Assembly (NCBI RefSeq): GCF_964355755.1
Contig: NC_092677.1
Span: 8,683,001-8,747,000, forward strand
Direction: 5' to 3'
From: Antedon mediterranea
Taxonomy: Eukaryota; Echinodermata; Crinoidea; Comatulida; Antedonidae
DNA length: 64,000 bases
Shown here: piece after piece, positions 59,001-62,822 of the stretch
Layout: every line of letters begins with the position of its first letter
Numbering within the stretch: the first letter of the stretch is position 1
The notes under the pieces: model-generated
The model's input: the letters and a program-made list of their open reading frames with translations, nothing else
What the model was told of the DNA's origin: nothing
Database searches by the model: none
Made by a program: the position numbers and the translations under genes

Positions 59001-60083
59001 TATGTTACATTTTTTTATAATTTATATTTGTGAGTAAAAAAATAAAAAAAGAAAGAATGAATGATGATGAGTATAGAGAATGAACAGCAAAACTGAGGGA
59101 GACAGAAATAAAAAGAAAGTTGAAAATTAGAATGATGATAATGATGAATGAGAGAAATGTATGAAGGAAATAAGAGACTGAGGAATAGTAGGTCTAGTTA
59201 TGATTCAAAGGGTTTATAGTTTAGTGAATGATAGAAGAAAGAAGTTATAAGAAATGTAAGGAAAATGATGCTGACAGATGTCGAGAGTCCTGATCATGAT
59301 GCATTATTTTGTTTAAAGAAATTACAATGATCTACAATTTAAACAGGGAACTAACTGAACTAGTTGTTACAGGCCAGTAACATGTTTACAAGTTTCGTCA
59401 AAATCCAAGTTGTACAAACAAAATAGGCACAGGAATAGGAGTTATAATACATAACGTATCAGTTTAGAAACCTGTATAATGTACTGCTTTCTAATAAAAC
59501 TATTTTACTGTGTAAATTTAATCTAGTTTGACATTAATATGTCTACCAACATATTTAATCAAGAACTGTAAAAATATGTGACACTAATAAATGTGTCGTG
59601 TCATTAGACGACAATTAAAGGTCAAAAGTTTATATTTATTTTAACATATATTACAAAATAAATTACAGTAACATCTCCCAAACGCCAAACACAACAATTT
59701 ACTAAATACATTACAATACCAAGGTACAAATAACATAAACAAATAAGAGCTTACTATACATAGCACAGATTATTCTGCTTGGATGTGTAATAATATTGGG
59801 ACTATAATTACTCGTATTTGTATACTTATACGTACTTACTTGTACTCGTAACTTACTCGTGCTTGCGTGTACTTAATCATACATATTATTTGTACTCACT
59901 CGTTTTTATTCGCACATATATACGTATAGGGCTACTTTAAATCAGCTGCGTTCTCTATACAATTTTGAGAGCACCAATACGTGTCTTTATATCAATAGTA
60001 TATGAAATATTAGAGAGATTTAAGGTTTAAACAAAATCGTAACAATAAGAAGACTTACCTAATACAAGTAGTATGGACAACAT
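25769..60083 (-). CDS. DSCAM: DSCAM, Down syndrome cell adhesion molecule (whole gene, 34 coding exons)
   Basis: All exons join in frame to about 2,074 aa (2,086 with the alternative exon 28 donor); human DSCAM is about 2,012 aa. Order: signal peptide; Ig1-Ig9 (to about 877); FN1-FN4 (878-1281); Ig10 (to 1374); FN5-FN6 (to 1569); TM about 1594-1616; tail about 460 aa. This 9 Ig-4 FN-Ig-2 FN order is unique to DSCAM proteins. The product is a type I neuronal adhesion and guidance receptor acting by homophilic binding. Most introns are phase 1, so domains are symmetrical modules. The tail has PPPLPERP (SH3-type) and ends FTIV (class I PDZ type). All exons are single copy. It faces CDCA7 tail to tail. 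Confidence 0.96.
26169..26305 (-). CDS. DSCAM: DSCAM exon 33, cytoplasmic
   Basis: Acceptor aatgtag, donor gtaaga. Phase 2 in and 1 out, matching both neighbours. It contains RHSKRQTRS and a C-x-PLDEC stretch and ends with RYYETRING. No named domain. Confidence 0.85.
26664..26853 (-). CDS. DSCAM: DSCAM exon 32, basic Ser-rich cytoplasmic segment
   Basis: Acceptor attttacag. Very basic and Ser/Arg-rich ([20 protein letters not shown]). The donor is the first GT of a (GT)n microsatellite (gtgtgtgtg), which is non-consensus at +4 and +5. Phase 2 out fits exon 33. Confidence 0.82.
27036..27122 (-). repeat. tRNA-like SINE candidate in a DSCAM intron
   Basis: On the minus strand it has an A-box-like 'ccaatggttagcgcac' and, about 50 bases on, a good B box 'gagttcgattcttg'. 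It does not fold into a complete tRNA. Likely a decayed tRNA-derived SINE head. Confidence 0.35.
27784..28023 (-). CDS. DSCAM: DSCAM exon 31, cytoplasmic
   Basis: Acceptor tgttcctag, donor gtaacg. 79 codons plus 1 base: Q/R-rich ([12 protein letters not shown]), then SSSSDIDNG and a Pro/Asp-rich [12 protein letters not shown]. Phase 1 at both ends. Confidence 0.87.
28510..28623 (-). CDS. DSCAM: DSCAM exon 30, cytoplasmic SH3-ligand exon
   Basis: Acceptor attgtttag, donor gtaagt, phase 1 at both ends. It encodes [26 protein letters not shown] fits the class II SH3 ligand PxxPxR, and two tyrosines lie just before it. Dscam-type receptors signal through SH3 adaptors (Dock/NCK) and PAK, so this is a plausible docking site. 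Confidence 0.88.
28736..28815. repeat. Family A short element, half copy
   Basis: TAAAGCTCTGTCTACACTAT followed by 'atgtgccaaaatatggtagtgat'. The right half is absent. Confidence 0.65.
28993..29178 (-). CDS. DSCAM: DSCAM exon 29, cytoplasmic
   Basis: Acceptor cgttatcag, donor gtacgt, phase 1 at both ends. It encodes [20 protein letters not shown] and [17 protein letters not shown], then a Leu/Arg stretch. No named domain. Confidence 0.87.
29596..29625 (-). CDS. DSCAM: DSCAM exon 28, putative cytoplasmic micro-exon
   Basis: Acceptor ttttccacag. Reading in phase 1 gives [10 protein letters not shown]. Two in-phase donors exist: gtgatt (exon end 29596, 30 bases, chosen as closer to consensus) or gtcaat (end 29560, 66 bases, adding [12 protein letters not shown]). 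A third donor, gtatac, is out of phase. The exon is symmetrical (1-1), so it could also be skipped. Confidence 0.5.
29861..29979 (-). CDS. DSCAM: DSCAM exon 27, cytoplasmic, membrane-proximal
   Basis: Acceptor attcttattcag, donor gtaggt. Phase 2 in (completes an Arg codon from exon 26) and 1 out. It encodes [18 protein letters not shown] and [10 protein letters not shown]. Confidence 0.85.
30272..30497 (-). CDS. DSCAM: DSCAM exon 26, juxtamembrane and transmembrane helix
   Basis: Acceptor tttattacag, donor gtaaat. A short extracellular stalk is followed by the hydrophobic helix [20 protein letters not shown] (about residues 1594-1613) and the basic stop-transfer end RNTNHWKTK. There is one copy only, unlike the two alternative TM exons of fly Dscam1. 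Confidence 0.95.
30803..31099 (-). CDS. DSCAM: DSCAM exon 25, FN6
   Basis: A whole fibronectin III domain in one phase 1-1 exon. It has the usual W (TEWKTKA), the L-HPSTWY turn and the [12 protein letters not shown] strand. Donor gtaatt. Confidence 0.95.
31498..31686 (-). CDS. DSCAM: DSCAM exon 24, FN5 second half
   Basis: Acceptor attttcag, donor gtaagt. It has W (FLWERV), then [17 protein letters not shown], the FN3 F/G strands. Confidence 0.94.
32122..32220 (-). CDS. DSCAM: DSCAM exon 23, FN5 first half
   Basis: Acceptor ttaactag, donor gtaaga. It encodes [20 protein letters not shown] and then SW, the FN3 A-C strands. Too short to stand out as a long ORF, but the phase and position fit exactly. 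Confidence 0.9.
34162..34331. repeat. Family B short element, copy 4, with internal triplication
   Basis: Ends 'acttggttcccac' and 'gagaaccaagctta' are inverted copies. Inside, 'cgcaatgacgtagac' is repeated three times in tandem (about 34.19-34.24 kb), followed by 'gagttgaccaatcgcaagcg'. Confidence 0.85.
34685..34845 (-). CDS. DSCAM: DSCAM exon 22, Ig10 second half
   Basis: Acceptor atattttag, donor gtaagt, phase 2 in and 1 out. It contains the conserved [14 protein letters not shown] (second Ig cysteine). Confidence 0.95.
35081..35198 (-). CDS. DSCAM: DSCAM exon 21, Ig10 first half
   Basis: Acceptor tttttcacag, donor gtatgc. It has VPARIM, the first Ig cysteine ([10 protein letters not shown]) and W (LHWRKE). 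Phase 1 in and 2 out. Confidence 0.93.
35451..35476. repeat. Family A fragment
   Basis: Only the terminus 'aagctctgtctaca' joined to 'aactagttttt' remains. Confidence 0.45.
35966..36119 (-). CDS. DSCAM: DSCAM exon 20, FN4 second half
   Basis: Acceptor tcattacag, donor gtactg, phase 0 in and 1 out. It encodes [19 protein letters not shown], the FN3 E-F strands, and ends at the link to Ig10. Confidence 0.94.
36376..36470. repeat. Family A short element, partial
   Basis: 'ttctacactatcac', 'acaaaaatgtgatgtgccc' and 'atgatgtcatatcactacca' are present. Both outermost TAAAGCTCTG ends are lost. Confidence 0.7.
36503..36642 (-). CDS. DSCAM: DSCAM exon 19, FN4 first half
   Basis: Acceptor atactgtag, donor gtaagt. 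It encodes [20 protein letters not shown], then WQPP. Phase 1 in and 0 out. Confidence 0.94.
37026..37181 (-). CDS. DSCAM: DSCAM exon 18, FN3 second half
   Basis: Acceptor tttatttag. The donor is the variant gttagt; it is the only nearby site that keeps phase 1. It encodes [20 protein letters not shown]. Confidence 0.88.
37625..37771 (-). CDS. DSCAM: DSCAM exon 17, FN3 first half
   Basis: Acceptor tcctttag, donor gtataa. It encodes [20 protein letters not shown], then VMWS and GYKVFYK. Confidence 0.94.
38146..38383 (-). CDS. DSCAM: DSCAM exon 16, FN2 second part
   Basis: Acceptor atcattacag, donor gtaagc, phase 0 in and 1 out. It encodes [11 protein letters not shown] and [18 protein letters not shown]. 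Confidence 0.95.
38559..38629 (-). CDS. DSCAM: DSCAM exon 15, FN2 start
   Basis: A 71-base exon: [20 protein letters not shown], then LVWR. Acceptor 'caatcaaaaag' is purine-rich and weak; donor gtaagt. The phase (1 in, 0 out) and FN3 A/B strand content support it. Confidence 0.88.
39476..39649 (-). CDS. DSCAM: DSCAM exon 14, FN1 second half
   Basis: Acceptor tctttacag, donor gtatgt. It encodes [20 protein letters not shown], the FN3 E-G strands. Phase 1-1. Confidence 0.95.
39752..39883 (-). CDS. DSCAM: DSCAM exon 13, FN1 first half
   Basis: Acceptor tgatttcag, donor gtaatt. It encodes [20 protein letters not shown], then ISWE. It is the first FN3 domain after Ig9. Confidence 0.94.
39966..40445. 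repeat. 48-bp minisatellite, about 10 units
   Basis: The period is exactly 48 bases (16 codons), so both strands stay open: the plus strand reads units like [16 protein letters not shown] and the minus strand likewise. Variants (ggctgg/gactgg, gagata/gagaaa) recur in an order suggesting higher-order copying. It lies in the DSCAM intron between Ig9 and FN1 and has no splice context, so I read it as non-coding. Confidence 0.95.
40711..41007 (-). CDS. DSCAM: DSCAM exon 12, Ig9
   Basis: A complete Ig domain in one phase 1-1 exon: first Cys in [10 protein letters not shown] in IDWFKND, second Cys in [14 protein letters not shown]. Acceptor ttttttacag, donor gtaaat. Confidence 0.95.
41280..42101 (+). 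CDS. LINE ORF1, coiled-coil/RRM nucleic-acid chaperone-like protein
   Basis: 273 aa. The N-terminus is basic, then there is a long coiled coil at about 47-138 (heptads rich in L, K and [21 protein letters not shown]). This leads to an RRM-like domain starting NLRFGGV (145-151) and containing ENCHRTGKR (179-187) and PRHIIAKF (193-200), and a C-terminal domain ending FIDGKPYKP. This is the L1-ORF1p-like (Transposase_22-type) architecture. Such proteins trimerise and bind the LINE RNA. The first of two adjacent Met codons is taken as start. Confidence 0.85.
   Translation: MMATNRPTRANTKSIDLTRKTRPSESLEADDPIEASGDRQGETQTLADQLGRLSEQLNGKLDKVLENQKNYNKRLTKLETTVKDLEKSVEYAHDSTNKTKEEIKKIGNEIKKMEEYENKMAAYQDKMADMENSILKQERYSRSFNLRFGGVIENATENTQDLLQKVLREELGLEDIEIENCHRTGKRRLDNKPRHIIAKFLYRPQRNQVLKLGKVKLKSKSQNVFITEDLPDADMKKKRELSTIMAQAYAEKRKPVFRNGQLFIDGKPYKPLK
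42993..45959 (+). CDS. LINE ORF2, endonuclease-reverse transcriptase
   Basis: 988 aa. APE-type endonuclease at about 35-255: N41 (LNCRSV), E70 (SETW), Y146-R147 (VYRPPS), D179/N181 (GDYN) and D248-H249 (ISDH), with all catalytic positions present. RT at about 500-800: [10 protein letters not shown] (552-561), [13 protein letters not shown] (623-635), [10 protein letters not shown] (681-690) and YADD (712-715). The C-terminal region has 'HIWNNL'. It nicks the target and copies the LINE RNA by target-primed reverse transcription. No stop or frameshift is seen. Confidence 0.93.
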   Translation: MFECDLFDNVNVSTEYFNEDNLISLLEHSNLSSNFSIFGLNCRSVVNKFDLISNYLDSLVHAFSVIAFSETWLTEKDNINLYQLPGYSLIHNDRKDKRGGGVAFYVTNKLTYIIRNDLSSCMTEAETIFIEIELESGNNVICGIVYRPPSRSLQKFDDELTCVMQMINLEKKKAYLVGDYNINLLQQSTDNTIQSHLDTIFSQSFQPIIKSPTRISDNCASIIDNIYCNIDSFTTSLKSGILITDISDHFPIFCVDTLEKHNKQYPRFVYKRQYSPQQTEYFLQELQSNQWNDVLFSNNANVAYQNFTNTLNKTIDNCFPLKRIRNKANKLKSPWITAEIARAISQKHKLYKKYKQNNTTTNKSTYIHFRNKLTTTIRNRKKEYYMVQFERNKQDIKKTWTILNDIMGRKKTTNLPTKIKLGTETFSDNDEKADAFNSFFINIGEKLNNKFRHESQNEEITHRTFLKGNFTSSMFFKPVTEHELNHYIKNTKNTSPGHDGISAQLIKSASPFILKPLLHIINTSLSSGCVPADIKIAKVIPVFKNGDISDINNYRPISILPLFSKIFERIVYDQTICYLSKYNVLSKTQYGFRQHHSTSHALIQSIEKITNAIENKEFTLGVFLDLSKAFDTIDHDILLDKLRFYGIRGVPLNWFSNYLKKRLQYTFIVNTASSKMRVNTGVPQGSILGPLLFLIFINDISLACNHVDMIMYADDTNVFYSHNDITQAFDTMNQELSILSDWFIANKLTLNVNKSKYVIFKARNKSADTTSLELRMGNECIVKATEVKFLGLFLDETLSFNFHVNEVANSISRIIGVLNKVKSMLSSKILLTVYNALILPRITYAITVWGATSATNLNRIHILQKKALRNICHVHFMHPSHPLFISTQTLNIFDLYTKHTAIFMYQYKHNLLPESFNNLFSTSASFHNYSTRNRSNYCPQLKRTKVGQQCISYQGTHIWNNLTDYIKQSPTLSLFKQRLKQYYNNRNI
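46873..47052 (+). repeat. Dispersed repeat family D, copy 1 (TTACTGCAGTAA-rich)
   Basis: Shares 'atttgtagatttaaggttac' (46876 on) and 'cagttactgccttataaac' with the inverse of 56807-57091. It is full of palindromic TTACTGCAGTAA motifs. It ends about 20 bases from the donor of DSCAM exon 11. Confidence 0.65.
47075..47236 (-). CDS. DSCAM: DSCAM exon 11, Ig8 second half
   Basis: Acceptor attttgcag, donor gtaagt. It encodes [20 protein letters not shown] and then CSINNTRG (second Ig cysteine). Phase 1-1. Confidence 0.94.
47666..47785 (-). CDS. DSCAM: DSCAM exon 10, Ig8 first half
   Basis: Acceptor attttatag, donor gtaatg. It encodes [11 protein letters not shown], Cys in [12 protein letters not shown] and W in ITWKR. 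Confidence 0.93.
48129..48407 (-). CDS. DSCAM: DSCAM exon 9, Ig7
   Basis: A whole Ig domain in a single phase 1-1 exon: [28 protein letters not shown]. Ig7 is encoded by a large mutually exclusive array in arthropod Dscam1. Here only one copy is present. Confidence 0.95.
48570..48842 (-). CDS. DSCAM: DSCAM exon 8, Ig6
   Basis: Acceptor tttgacag, donor gtaagc. Cys in [10 protein letters not shown] in IRWYQGDD, Cys in [13 protein letters not shown]. Confidence 0.95.
49407..49703 (-). CDS. DSCAM: DSCAM exon 7, Ig5
   Basis: Acceptor tcatatag, donor gtaagt. Cys in [12 protein letters not shown] in VTWYLDD, Cys in [13 protein letters not shown]. Confidence 0.95.
49950..50219 (-). CDS. DSCAM: DSCAM exon 6, Ig4
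   Basis: Acceptor tttttttcag, donor gtagga. Cys in [12 protein letters not shown] in VTWYKDA, Cys in [11 protein letters not shown]. Confidence 0.95.
50402..50680 (-). CDS. DSCAM: DSCAM exon 5, Ig3
   Basis: A whole Ig3 domain in one exon (the N-terminal half of Ig3 is an alternative array in arthropods). Cys in [12 protein letters not shown] in YSWRKNG, Cys in [13 protein letters not shown]. Acceptor cttccag, donor gtgagt. Confidence 0.95.
50844..50987 (-). CDS. DSCAM: DSCAM exon 4, Ig2 second half
   Basis: Acceptor atgttttag, donor gtatgt. It encodes [20 protein letters not shown], then FTYRCNVRD (second cysteine). Phase 1-1. Confidence 0.93.
51051..51313 (+). mobile_element. 5'-truncated LINE 3' end with 9-bp target duplication
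   Basis: It encodes the last residues of a LINE ORF2 ([17 protein letters not shown]..., 51.08-51.25 kb), then a short 3' UTR and an 'aagtaaacaagtaagta' tail. The flanks carry a direct repeat AACTATTTA (51042-51050 and 51314-51322). It lies in DSCAM intron 3, antisense to the gene. Confidence 0.82.
51518..51664 (-). CDS. DSCAM: DSCAM exon 3, Ig2 first half
   Basis: Acceptor tttattcag, donor gtagag. It encodes [14 protein letters not shown] and VTSWTRD. Arthropods have a mutually exclusive array at the equivalent half of Ig2; I see a single copy here. Confidence 0.93.
52388..52530. repeat. Family A short element
   Basis: TAAGATCTGTCTACACTA at the left and TGTGTAGACAGAGCTTTA at the right form the inverted ends. 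A direct repeat 'agtgatgtgcccaaatac' lies in the middle. In DSCAM intron 2. Confidence 0.85.
53088..53162. repeat. Dispersed repeat family F, copy 1 (GGTCGGTC core)
   Basis: 'acagctcactatgtcggtcg', 'ggtcggtaaacac' and 'gcatgcgactgcagccata' match the inverse of 62754-62822. The core is a (GGTC)n-like tract. Confidence 0.75.
53692..54530 (-). mobile_element. 5'-truncated L1-like LINE with perfect 17-bp target duplication
   Basis: An identical 17-base direct repeat, AATTTGCTCTTATAATA, flanks the insert (53675-53691 and 54531-54547). On the minus strand the insert ends in a poly(A) tail (T-rich 53692-53730). It contains the C-terminal part of an ORF2. The pattern is that of target-primed reverse transcription and is recent. 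It lies in DSCAM intron 2, same strand as DSCAM. Confidence 0.93.
53865..54410 (-). CDS. Partial LINE ORF2 C-terminus
   Basis: 181 codons open from the first Met to the stop; the frame is also open further upstream to the truncation point. The zinc-knuckle-like block [18 protein letters not shown] is typical of the post-RT region of L1-type elements, preceded by [11 protein letters not shown]. No RT or endonuclease remains. Confidence 0.8.
   Translation of the reverse strand: MKTRNCHYIYKHIILKNVEEPIGIESKWEKEFDNKLNWKNLFSNLHACTNDTKLKNVQFKFIHRIIYTNTMLFKMSKVDSPMCSFCKEKQETLLHMFFECDLVKKIWENVKQYMYRNINNNLIITKESICFGFGKTHSDANILILITKWYIFSCKIKKQLLNYNHLFHIYQKYKATILLAK
54967..55079. repeat. Family B short element, copy 5
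   Basis: Ends TAAAGCTAGGTTCCCACTAG and TCAGTGGGAACCAAGCTTTA are clear inverted repeats. 'gacgcaacgca' and 'gaatcacaagtgatgaacaa' lie inside. The best-preserved termini of the family. Confidence 0.88.
56175..56513 (-). CDS. DSCAM: DSCAM exon 2, Ig1
   Basis: Acceptor 'atctttaaag' is weak, donor gtaaga. It completes the signal peptide (IFSQA) and encodes Ig1: [12 protein letters not shown], Cys in [12 protein letters not shown] in VTWHFQDG, Cys in [11 protein letters not shown]. Phase 1-1. Confidence 0.93.
56807..57091 (-). repeat. Dispersed repeat family D, copy 2
   Basis: Inverse of the 46.9-kb copy, longer and with four TTACTGCAGTAA-type palindromes. In DSCAM intron 1. Confidence 0.65.
57155..57301. 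repeat. Family A short element, best-preserved copy
   Basis: 147 bp. TAAAGCTTTATCTACACTAT at the left and ATAGTGTAGACAGAGCTTTA at the right. The inverted arms extend inward through TCAAACTT, and the centre is 'atatgacgtcatcgtgtcca'. No ORF. Confidence 0.92.
60059..60083 (-). CDS. DSCAM: DSCAM exon 1, start codon and signal peptide
   Basis: ATG at 60083 begins MLSILLVL, then donor gtaagt after one base. Joined to exon 2 it gives [14 protein letters not shown], a short but typical signal peptide. A stop (TAG) lies two bases upstream of the ATG in another frame. An acceptor-like tattgtttcag about 30 bases upstream suggests a further non-coding exon. Confidence 0.75.
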
Positions 60084-60114
60084 ACTATTCCAAGAAATTG
60101 AAAACTTCTTCTGA

Positions 60115-61735
60115 AACAATAATAATTATCTGCACAGCTGGAAATTGTATGCTGGTATAAAATGCAATTATATATACATCTCTCCTTTTTCAAAAACAAT
60201 ACAGATTGTTTAAATTTCAATAATCAAAATGAAGAGTCTATATCACATTGCTATACACCTAATTTTCCATCCGATGAATTGTGCAAAAACATCAACTGGA
60301 ACAACTTTTTTGGAAGCTGCGGCTAAACTGAGGTGTTATTGATCCAGCTATGACAATGTCATCTTATAACACCCATATCGATACAGTAGACAATAGTTTA
60401 TTAATTATATTCACTGGAAGCTCATGGCATGTTTTAAGATCAATACAAGATATTAAATTAATACTATCGATGTATTTAGATCTTTCCTTTAAAAAACGCA
60501 ATTGTACAAAAATAACCCAACTTCTGTTAAGATCCTTTGCATGAAATTTAAATTCATATTAATGTATACAACAATATTTCACAGAAAATGAGTTCGTTGT
60601 CAGGGAACGCTTAAACATATATACGTAACGCTGATTGGTTGAATTACTACAAACCTGGGAACAGTGAACTCATTGAAATACGGACTGGCAACCAATCAAA
60701 ATATCCGTAATTTATTCAATATTATCGTTTATGCATGTCATTACAGATGATAATGGTTGGTTAATACGAGCCCAGCCGATTAATAATTCGTTAAGACAAC
60801 ACGTGTGTATGGCCCATTGTGGGTATATTTCAGGATGGCGTATTTTCATTCCTATATGTCCAGATGTAAAAGCCTTTTCGCGTGCTAGCCAGCGAACGAA
60901 CAAAGGCGTCATAAACACCGCACGTGCAGTAGAGCTCCGTTGCTATAGACCCGCACAAAGGTTCCGTTGCAGCTGGCTATATCATTAAACCATGGAGAAA
61001 TTTAAGGCCTATCTATACAAATGTTTAAAGATACATACTGTAACGTATCATAACTTTTAAGGATTTCAACAAAACACAATTGAATGATGAATACACGCCT
61101 TTATTTGCCGTTTGTTTCCGTTAGAATTTGTGCTGGAATATAGGTCGAGCTACCGACCTCATAATCGCGCATGGAGTAAATGAGAGAAATTAGTACAAAA
61201 TTCGTATGTAGACCTAATTATTAAATATTAATGCTATTATACTATAGCCAAATATGCCATACCAACTTAACCATATCATTCGTTAATTGTTCTTTATAAA
61301 TACTAACAAAATGTATAACAGTAATTTTTGTTTACCTTATAATATCATCAAATGTATCATCATGTTACTTACGATAAAGTCATATTTCATATACACAAAG
61401 TTGTCCCAAACACAACTTGTTGTGCAATTATTCCTGACAGAAAATACAATAAATATATAGCTTCTTTTGTTGACGGTTACTGATATATTCAGTATTACTT
61501 TTTATTTTAGTGCAACATTTTTTTTTTTACAAACTAAAAGTTTACTAGGGAAAATGTAGCTTGATAATTATGACTCTTCCCCGCCGATAGTACATTTAAT
61601 GTGTGGCCTATCTGTTTATTTACCCTACTCGGCTAATGTACTTTCTTCGTATTTCTAGATCCCGTAGAGGATTGTACCACTGGGAATATAAAGCACATTT
61701 TGTCTAAGCTTTACAAATAAATACATTTTTTCTCA
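60115..61735. other. DSCAM upstream region, no further gene seen
   Basis: Likely holds the DSCAM promoter and 5' UTR (minus strand). E-box-like motifs CAGCTG (about 60.13 kb) and CACGTG (about 60.8 kb) are present, but I cannot fix a start site. The ORFs here have no recognisable domains. Confidence 0.4.
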
Positions 61736-61737
61736 AT

Positions 61738-62068
61738 AATTATCCGTCGTGCATCTTTGTCGACGAGGTATTGTTTTGCCAGAAATACAGGAAAACAAAT
61801 TTCGAATTTCAAAAATGTAGAATACTTGCCGGAAGTAATAAAATTATTTTCTACTAAAACTATCCATGATTTACTATTTCAAAATATAGAAATCTAAGCT
61901 TTCTAAGCTTAAAATATAATTAAGGATGTGTTGTATTGGATATATCTGAACCAAAACAATAATTGGCCGTACATCCCTGTCGACAAGGTATTGTTATTCC
62001 TGATATACAGGAAAGCAACTTTCGAGATCAATAAATATTAGACACCGAATTGCCGGAAGCAATAGGCC
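61738..62068 (+). repeat. Direct duplication of an unidentified ~110-bp sequence
   Basis: 61738-61848 and 61958-62068 are parallel copies: 'gtcgacgaggtattgtt' against 'gtcgacaaggtattgtt', 'tacaggaaaacaaatttcga' against 'tacaggaaagcaactttcga', 'ttgccggaagtaat' against 'ttgccggaagcaat'. Divergence is moderate. Class unknown. Confidence 0.75.
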
Positions 62069-62753
62069 TACGTCAGTAATCTAGCACTAATTAGTTAGTT
62101 TTTTATTCACTTTGATTTTTTATTGCATGTAATTCATATAAATATAAAGAAGTAAGTAATTCTTTCCTTTGTTAATTATACGCAAACAAATTAATTTATA
62201 AATATTATATCGAAGTAAAAGTCATTTGAAAATTATGAAGAATGTAAGTAATTTCAAAGTAAATTTGAGTGAATCTCACAAAAAAAAAAAAAAATTAGGA
62301 TTTAATAGGTTATTATTTTACGGTATAACATTGCTATATAATCATTATTAGGCATTAATTTCCAATAAAACTCACTTAACAACGCGTAATAATAACACCA
62401 GTGTGTTGATTCAGTCCACACACCAATATGTTGATTTAGAACACACTTAAAGCGCGTGCTAGGCCCAATCCATCGTTTACATTTCGCAGATGGCACGTGC
62501 ATTATTATGTATATTCAATTATTATGTTTACTCCTGACGCCATGTTTCAATCTCCAAGTCACCGTTAGAACACAATTGATATAAAGTGTCCCGATAATCA
62601 ATAAACGTGTATACCAGTATGTAGCCTCTATCATTTGTTGGTGTGATTGTCTTAAATGATAGACAATACTAGGCCTAATACAAAGTTTAGTTTATGCAAA
62701 GATTGCAGAATTAGGCAAAATTCCATACCAATGTTTCCAGGAAACCAGGACAT

Positions 62754-62822
62754 ATACATGGCTGCAGTCGCGTGCTCAATTTTGTGTTTACCGACCGACC
62801 GACATAGTGAGCTGTACACTAG
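62754..62822. repeat. Dispersed repeat family F, copy 2
   Basis: 'atggctgcagtcgcgtgctc', 'gtttaccgaccgaccgac' and 'atagtgagctgta' are the inverse of the 53.1-kb copy. Confidence 0.75.

Noticed and set aside
60731-60988. 85-aa plus-strand ORF upstream of DSCAM
   Set aside because: No domain, no splice sites and a shadow ORF on the other strand; likely chance.
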